Assembly (NCBI RefSeq): GCF_030551255.1 | Contig: NZ_CP130630.1 | Location: 6,987,501-7,051,500 of the forward strand | Length of the DNA: 64,000 nucleotides | Source: Streptomyces sp. NL15-2K | GTDB taxonomy: Bacteria > Actinomycetota > Actinomycetes > Streptomycetales > Streptomycetaceae | Direction of reading: 5' to 3' | Shown here: positions 59,868-64,000 of the stretch, in pieces | Numbering within the stretch: position 1 is the stretch's first letter | Layout: the number at the start of each line of letters is the position of its first letter | Made by a program: the position numbers and the translations under genes | The notes under the pieces: generated by a model | Told to the model about the DNA's origin: nothing | The model's input: only the letters and a program-made list of their open reading frames with translations | The model's database searches: none

Positions 59868-60761
59868 TTGATCCTGCAAGCCGCCCTTTCCGGTGCCGCT
59901 CTGCGCGTGACGCGTACGGGCGCCGGGCGGCGTGCGCTGCAAGTGGCGCTGCTGGTGGGTGGGTTGTTCGTACTCGGGCTCCTTTGCGGGGAGCGGGCGC
60001 AGGCGGCGGACGGTGTGCCGGCGGCTCCGACGGAGAGCGTCCGGTCGTTGACGGGCAGTGCGACAACCGCCGCACGACCCGCTGCGGCCCGTGCGGTGAA
60101 GGATGTGGCTGCCAAGCCCGCTGTGGTCACCGAGCATGTCGTCCGGTCCGTGGATGCCCATGTCGTGCGGCCGGTCGGTGATCTGGGGCAGAGGGTGGCC
60201 GACGGCCTGACCGGCATACAGGCGAAGGTGCCGCCGCTGCCCACTCTTCCCGAGCCCACCCTGCCCGGCTCCCCTTCGCGGCCGGGCCTGCCGATCGTGC
60301 CTGGTCTGCCCGAACTGCCGGGACTGCCCCCGCCTCCGGTGCACACACTGCCCGACCCGGTGACGACCGCGCCGCAGCCGGGCTCGGCGGGCTCGTCGGG
60401 CTCGGCGGTGACGTCGGCGGCGGGTGGACCGGCCTCCGACGGAAGTTCCGCCGCGGAAGCGTCCCGCACGTACGGACCGCGGTTCGCCGCCGGCGCCGCC
60501 GAGAGCGGTGTCGCGCGCACGGCCGTGCACCGGACCGCGCCGGCCGGGCCCGCGCCCGCGCACCAGGCGCCCACCGGCGATCCGGGCGGCGCGCTGGGCG
60601 CCAAGTCGGCGGTCGACCACGGCACGCCACGGCACGGCGACGCACACGCCGTGACCCTCGACCACCGGGCACCGCTGCGGCTCGTGCCCGGCGCCGCCGC
60701 GCGCGTCGACGCGGACGGCACCCGGGACAGACACCGGGACATTCCCGTATTCCCCGGCTAG
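59868..60761 (+). CDS. Secreted Pro/Ala-rich protein
   Basis: 297 residues from a TTG start. A signal peptide (ALQVALLVGGLFVLGLLCGE) is followed by ADGVPAAP, then a coil-like region, a Pro-rich stretch (LPTLPEPTLPGSPSRPGLPI, PGLPELPGLPPPPVHTLP) and a Ser/Gly/Ala-rich tail. No domain is recognised. TTG 59868 has GGAGGA eleven bases upstream; CTG 59859 is an alternative. The region 59639-59867 shows repeated TGATTTGTCGACC / CTATTTGTCGACC motifs but no gene. Confidence 0.65.
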   Translation: MILQAALSGAALRVTRTGAGRRALQVALLVGGLFVLGLLCGERAQAADGVPAAPTESVRSLTGSATTAARPAAARAVKDVAAKPAVVTEHVVRSVDAHVVRPVGDLGQRVADGLTGIQAKVPPLPTLPEPTLPGSPSRPGLPIVPGLPELPGLPPPPVHTLPDPVTTAPQPGSAGSSGSAVTSAAGGPASDGSSAAEASRTYGPRFAAGAAESGVARTAVHRTAPAGPAPAHQAPTGDPGGALGAKSAVDHGTPRHGDAHAVTLDHRAPLRLVPGAAARVDADGTRDRHRDIPVFPG

Positions 60762-60817
60762 GGCAGGCCTTCCCCCCGCCATAGACCTGCCGCGCGGGGG
60801 CGGAACAGGTCTGCCCA
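60761..60817. repeat. Palindromic repeat element, degenerate copy 3
   Basis: The right arm CGCGGGGGCGGAACAGGTCTG matches CGCGGGGGTGGAACAGATCTG of copies 1 and 2, with two changes. The left arm GGCAGGCCTTCCCCCCGC is imperfectly complementary. It begins at the stop of the preceding gene, so it may terminate it. Confidence 0.55.
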
Positions 60818-61030
60818 CCCGCCCGGACACCCCTCCGATCTCCGGACGGAAGCCCCCGGAGCCCTCATCCGATTCCGTGGTCCCCCAGGGTCCCCCCACG
60901 CCCCGACCACGACCGGAACCGGCGCCGGAATGTCCCCAAGCCTTCCCAAGTCCCGCAGCTGCCGAGGGCTCTCCCAGAGAGTCCCCGCGGCGCTTCGGAA
61001 CTCCTGAGGATCTAAGGATCTGACGCACGC

Positions 61031-63400
61031 ATGAACAAGAACATCCGCCGTTCCATCGTCATAGCCGCCGGGGTCACCGGCGCGTGGGCGCTGGGTTCCA
61101 CCGTGGCCAGCGCGGACGAGCTGCCCGCGTCCTCCGTCTCCCTACCGGACGCGACCACCGACCCGACGACCGACGCGACCATCGATACGGTCGCTGACCC
61201 GACGACCGGCGTCACCGACACGCTCGGCGCCGTCACCGACACCGTCACCGGCACGGTCGACGGCCTCGTCTCCGACGTGCGGGACACCGTCGGCGGGGTC
61301 ACCGCCGGCTCGACCGCGCACGGCGTCACCTCGACGGTCACCGACACGAGCGGCGCCACCGCCGGCACCGCCGAGCAGGCCCGCCGGTACGTCGACGCGA
61401 AGGTCACCGTCCCGCAGGCGTCCAAGGCCAAGGTGCGGGGCGCCGCGGCCATCCAGGGCGCCAAGGCCGCCCGTGCCGCGCAGGCCGAGGCCACCACCAA
61501 CTCCGTCGACAAGACCGCCACCACCGTCCGGGCCACCGCCTCCGACGCGAGCGCCCCCCAGGACGAGATCGACTACCTCTTCGGCCCGCTCTCCGTCTTC
61601 GCGCCCGAGCTGGAGCAGGCGCTGGCCGCGGCCCAGACGAAGCTCCAGAGCGCGCAGTCGACGGCCCGTACGCAGGCGCAGGGCGTGGACGGCGTCGTAC
61701 GGACCAAGGCGCAGCGCACGGTCGCGGGCGCTGGCCGTACGGCGGCGGGCGTGACCGGCGCCGCGCAGGCCACGGCCGCGGCCACCGAGGGCCGTGCCGC
61801 CGGGCTGGCAGCCACCGCACAGGGCGAGACCACCAAGGTCACGCCCGCCGCAGAGGCCACCGTCTCCTCCGTCCCGAGCCACGTCACCGGCACGGTCGGC
61901 GACACCGGCCAGTACGTCGTCGGCACGGTGGGCGGCGTGCAGCAGCAGGCCACGGGCACGGTCGGCGACCTCCGGCAGCGCGTCGACGGCACGGTCGGCG
62001 CCGTAAGGCAGCAGGCCACCGACACCGTGAGCGGCATCGAGCAGCAGGCCACCGGTACGGTCGCGGGCGTCCCCGGCACCGTCACGCCGGTCGTGCAGCA
62101 GACGGCGGACGCGGCCGTGCCGCCGGTGGTCGGCACCGCGGCGCACGGCGTGCTGCCGGTCGCCGGCCAGGCGGTGGCGGGCATCGTCCCGGTCGCCGAG
62201 GGCACCGTCGCCGGGGTCGTGCCCGCCGCCCACCACACGGTGCACGGCGTGACACCCGTCGCCACCGGCACTGTGCACGGCGTAGCGCCCGTCGCCGCTG
62301 GCACTGTGCACGGCGTAGCGCCCGTCGCCGCTGGCACTGTGCACGGCGTAGCGCCCGTCGCCGCTGGCACTGTGCACGGCGTAGCACCCGTCGCCGCTGG
62401 CGCCGTGTACGGCGTAGCACCCATCGCCACCGGCGCCGTCACCGGCGTAGCGCAGACCGCCGGGCACACCGCCCACGCCGCGACCGCGCTGGCGTACGGC
62501 GTCGTTGCCGACGTCCAGCCCGTCGCCGATGGCGTCGTCCAGGGAGTCCAGCCGGTGGCCGATGGCGTCGTCCAGGGTGTGCAGCCGGTCGCCGGTGGTG
62601 TCGTCCAGGGTGTGCAGCCGGTGGCGGCCGCGGCCGTGGGCGGTGTTCAGCCGGTCGCCGCCGGCGCCGTCACCGACGTACAGGCCGTCGTCGGCCACGC
62701 CGCCACCGGGGTCACCCCGGTCGCGAACGGTGTCGTCGCGGACGTCCCCTCGTACGCCACCTCGTACGCCACCGGTCTCGTCGGCCAGGTCGCCGACGAC
62801 ACCACGGCCGCCGTACTGCCGCCCGTCGCGAACACCGCCGTGCACGGTGTGGTGCCCGTCGCCGGGCAGGCCGTCGCGGACGCGGGCGGGTCGGCGTACG
62901 GCGTCGTGGGTGATGTGCGGCCCTTCGCGGGCGGGATCGCCGACTCCGTCCCGCCGCTCGCGTACGGCGTGGCCGGTCACACGACCGACCTGGCGTACGG
63001 CGTCACGAGCGAGGTGGCGCCGTTCGCGCACGGAGTCAACGGTGCCGTCCGGCCCGTCGTCGACACCGTCACCGAGACCGTCCAGCCGGTCGCCCAGGGC
63101 GTCGGCGGCAGCGCCACCGCGCTGGCGTACGGCGTCACGGACGACGTGCGGCCCTTCGCGGGCGGGGTCGTCGGCGAGGCCGCCCCGTTCGCGTACGGCG
63201 TCGGCGGCCAGGTCGCGCCCTTCGCCGAGGACGTGACCGGAACCGTCCGGGCCACGACGGGCCCGCTGGCCGGCCACGCCGTCACCGGCGGCGAGGGCGT
63301 CGCCGAGTCGATCACCCCGGCCTACGTGCGGGACGTACAGAACGCGCAGGCCGTGCAGAACGTGCAGAACGTGCACTACGGCAGCACGTACAGCATCTGA
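61031..63400 (+). CDS. Secreted repetitive Ala/Val/Gly/Thr-rich protein
   Basis: 789 residues. Signal peptide MNKNIRRSIVIAAGVTGAWA followed by ASADELPA. A charged coil-like part (about 120-240) is followed by hundreds of residues of short repeats: GTVHGVAPVAA (11-residue units, about 405-475), DGVVQGVQPVA, YGVTDDVRPFAGGV and related. The composition suggests a secreted structural or amyloid-like protein; no enzyme motif is seen. No sorting signal or C-terminal helix is present, so it is free or non-covalently bound. ATG 61031 has GAGGATC-type sequence upstream. Confidence 0.78.
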   Translation: MNKNIRRSIVIAAGVTGAWALGSTVASADELPASSVSLPDATTDPTTDATIDTVADPTTGVTDTLGAVTDTVTGTVDGLVSDVRDTVGGVTAGSTAHGVTSTVTDTSGATAGTAEQARRYVDAKVTVPQASKAKVRGAAAIQGAKAARAAQAEATTNSVDKTATTVRATASDASAPQDEIDYLFGPLSVFAPELEQALAAAQTKLQSAQSTARTQAQGVDGVVRTKAQRTVAGAGRTAAGVTGAAQATAAATEGRAAGLAATAQGETTKVTPAAEATVSSVPSHVTGTVGDTGQYVVGTVGGVQQQATGTVGDLRQRVDGTVGAVRQQATDTVSGIEQQATGTVAGVPGTVTPVVQQTADAAVPPVVGTAAHGVLPVAGQAVAGIVPVAEGTVAGVVPAAHHTVHGVTPVATGTVHGVAPVAAGTVHGVAPVAAGTVHGVAPVAAGTVHGVAPVAAGAVYGVAPIATGAVTGVAQTAGHTAHAATALAYGVVADVQPVADGVVQGVQPVADGVVQGVQPVAGGVVQGVQPVAAAAVGGVQPVAAGAVTDVQAVVGHAATGVTPVANGVVADVPSYATSYATGLVGQVADDTTAAVLPPVANTAVHGVVPVAGQAVADAGGSAYGVVGDVRPFAGGIADSVPPLAYGVAGHTTDLAYGVTSEVAPFAHGVNGAVRPVVDTVTETVQPVAQGVGGSATALAYGVTDDVRPFAGGVVGEAAPFAYGVGGQVAPFAEDVTGTVRATTGPLAGHAVTGGEGVAESITPAYVRDVQNAQAVQNVQNVHYGSTYSI
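62246..62460 (+). repeat. 33-bp tandem repeats in secreted protein gene
   Basis: Five to six units of about 33 bp reading GTVHGVAPVAA, the central ones identical at base level (CTGGCACTGTGCACGGCGTA core). A related 33-bp QGVQPVADGVV block follows at about 62510-62640. The in-frame unit allows length change. Confidence 0.9.
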
Positions 63401-63904
63401 CCGCCAGCATCTGACCGCAGCGCGGCACACAGCCGTGGCACACAGCCGTGGCACACAGCCGCGGCACGTCGCCGCCGCTGCGGACAACCGGCTCCCTGAG
63501 GCCGCAGGCCCGGACGGCCGAACGCCATCGGCTCGTCCGGCCGAAACCTCATGGATGGGGTCGGGTGGTCCCCATTGGGGTGGGGATCACTCGTCCCGCA
63601 CCCCCTGTACCCCTCGTACAGGGGCTGCTCAACGGGCCTCACCGGGTCAACCCCAGCCCGGTGAGGCCCCTCACATGCGGCACCCCGTGCCAGGGAACTC
63701 GGCATCATGTGACAGGTATCACCGCTCAGGTGTGACCCGCGATTTAGAGGCCCCCCGCAAGCAGCGATAACCTGCGAGACGGACATGCCGCGCGCTCGGA
63801 CACCGTGTGCGCCTCCCTTGTGACAGACAGCGGACGTCACGTTGCCCTCGCGGCACGCCCACGCAGACAACGAACCGCGAGATCACTGATAGGGACGGAA
63901 GCGC
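63401..63904. promoter_or_regulatory. Intergenic region upstream of sucC
   Basis: 504 bp without a convincing gene. It begins with duplicated CAGCATCTGACCGC and four CCGTGGCACACAG units (63415-63465), then the terminator hairpin at 63634 and a smaller CCCCTGTAC / GTACAGGGG hairpin at about 63602. The sucC promoter should lie in 63700-63900, but I cannot fix the boxes. Confidence 0.5.
63634..63669. terminator. Terminator hairpin upstream of sucC
   Basis: A perfect 13-bp stem GGGCCTCACCGGG / CCCGGTGAGGCCC with a 10-base loop, about 230 bp after the repetitive protein gene. Confidence 0.75.
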
Positions 63905-64000
63905 GTGGACCTGTTCGAGTACCAGGCGAGGGACCTCTTCGCCAAGCACGATGTACCGGTGCTGGCCGGTGAAGTCATCGACACGCCTGAGGCGGCCCGC
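63905..64000 (+). CDS. sucC: Succinyl-CoA ligase beta subunit, 3' partial
   Basis: First 32 codons only. [20 protein letters not shown] is the conserved start of ADP-forming succinyl-CoA synthetase beta chains (ATP-grasp domain), which make succinate and ATP in the TCA cycle. The GTG is preceded by GGGACGGAAG. The gene runs out of the window, and sucD normally follows. Confidence 0.92.
   Translation, partial: MDLFEYQARDLFAKHDVPVLAGEVIDTPEAAR

Overview
This is a high-GC actinomycete chromosome segment and almost certainly a Streptomyces. The evidence is the very strong G/C third-position bias, frequent GTG and TTG starts, rare TTA codons confined to accessory genes, whiJ/abaA-type regulator clusters (XRE-DUF5753, DUF397, HATPase), an LAXTG sorting signal and two RipA-like NlpC/P60 hydrolases. 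The gene order guaA ... pcrA ... icmB-like ... sucC looks like the conserved chromosomal core. No plasmid, phage or biosynthetic megacluster is visible, and I saw no tRNA, rRNA or CRISPR.

Layout. (1) 1-8.7 kb: four PASTA-less receptor-type Ser/Thr protein kinases on the + strand (the first cut by the window edge), interrupted by a GT2 glycosyltransferase on the - strand. Their linkers are built of tandem repeats. (2) 8.8-13.5 kb: an aldehyde dehydrogenase of the succinic semialdehyde type, a GMC oxidoreductase, a bidirectional terminator and an LAETG-anchored surface protein. (3) 13.7-23.0 kb: an accessory patch with a membrane protein whose 3' end is duplicated 5.6 kb away, SUKH/DUF397 junctions, a palindromic repeat, two IS5-type transposase remnants, a whiJ-like cluster, an HTH/zinc-ribbon protein, a PD-(D/E)XK-like protein, and a LysE exporter plus HAD phosphatase pair bracketed by a direct repeat of about 265 bp. 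(4) 23.0-34.2 kb: core genes. These are chorismate mutase with a candidate leader-peptide attenuator, guaA, a PNPOx-like protein, a class II aldolase, a DUF4429/SHOCT protein, an IPT/TIG membrane protein, DoxX, and a PspC protein divergent from a PspC-histidine kinase/LuxR response regulator pair. (5) 34.2-41.7 kb: a second accessory patch starting at the stop codon of the response regulator. It has another whiJ-like cluster, an MFS/HxlR divergent pair, the second copy of the palindromic repeat, a truncated HTH/zinc-ribbon paralogue, and a three-gene operon of unknown function whose first gene is broken by frame changes. (6) 41.8-51.5 kb: cell-wall and housekeeping genes: two NlpC/P60 hydrolases (one under a ydaO-type c-di-AMP riboswitch), pcrA helicase, an M23 peptidase, a lipase-like hydrolase and a B12-binding mutase small subunit. 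(7) 51.5-59.6 kb: a divergent SWIM-DUF5691 / MoxR-DUF5682-small ORF-VWA system. (8) 59.9-64 kb: two secreted low-complexity proteins and the start of sucC.

The most notable region is the 103-bp divergent promoter between the SWIM and MoxR operons (54606-54763). It carries inverted TTGTCAGTGG boxes at the exact spacing of the RecA-independent (PafBC-type) DNA-damage promoter, which suggests that the whole SWIM/MoxR/VWA system is damage-inducible. Other leads are the palindromic repeat family, the aroQ leader peptide, TTA codons at codons 4 and 7 of two transporter genes, and repeat-expanded kinases, including a repeat in a kinase activation loop.
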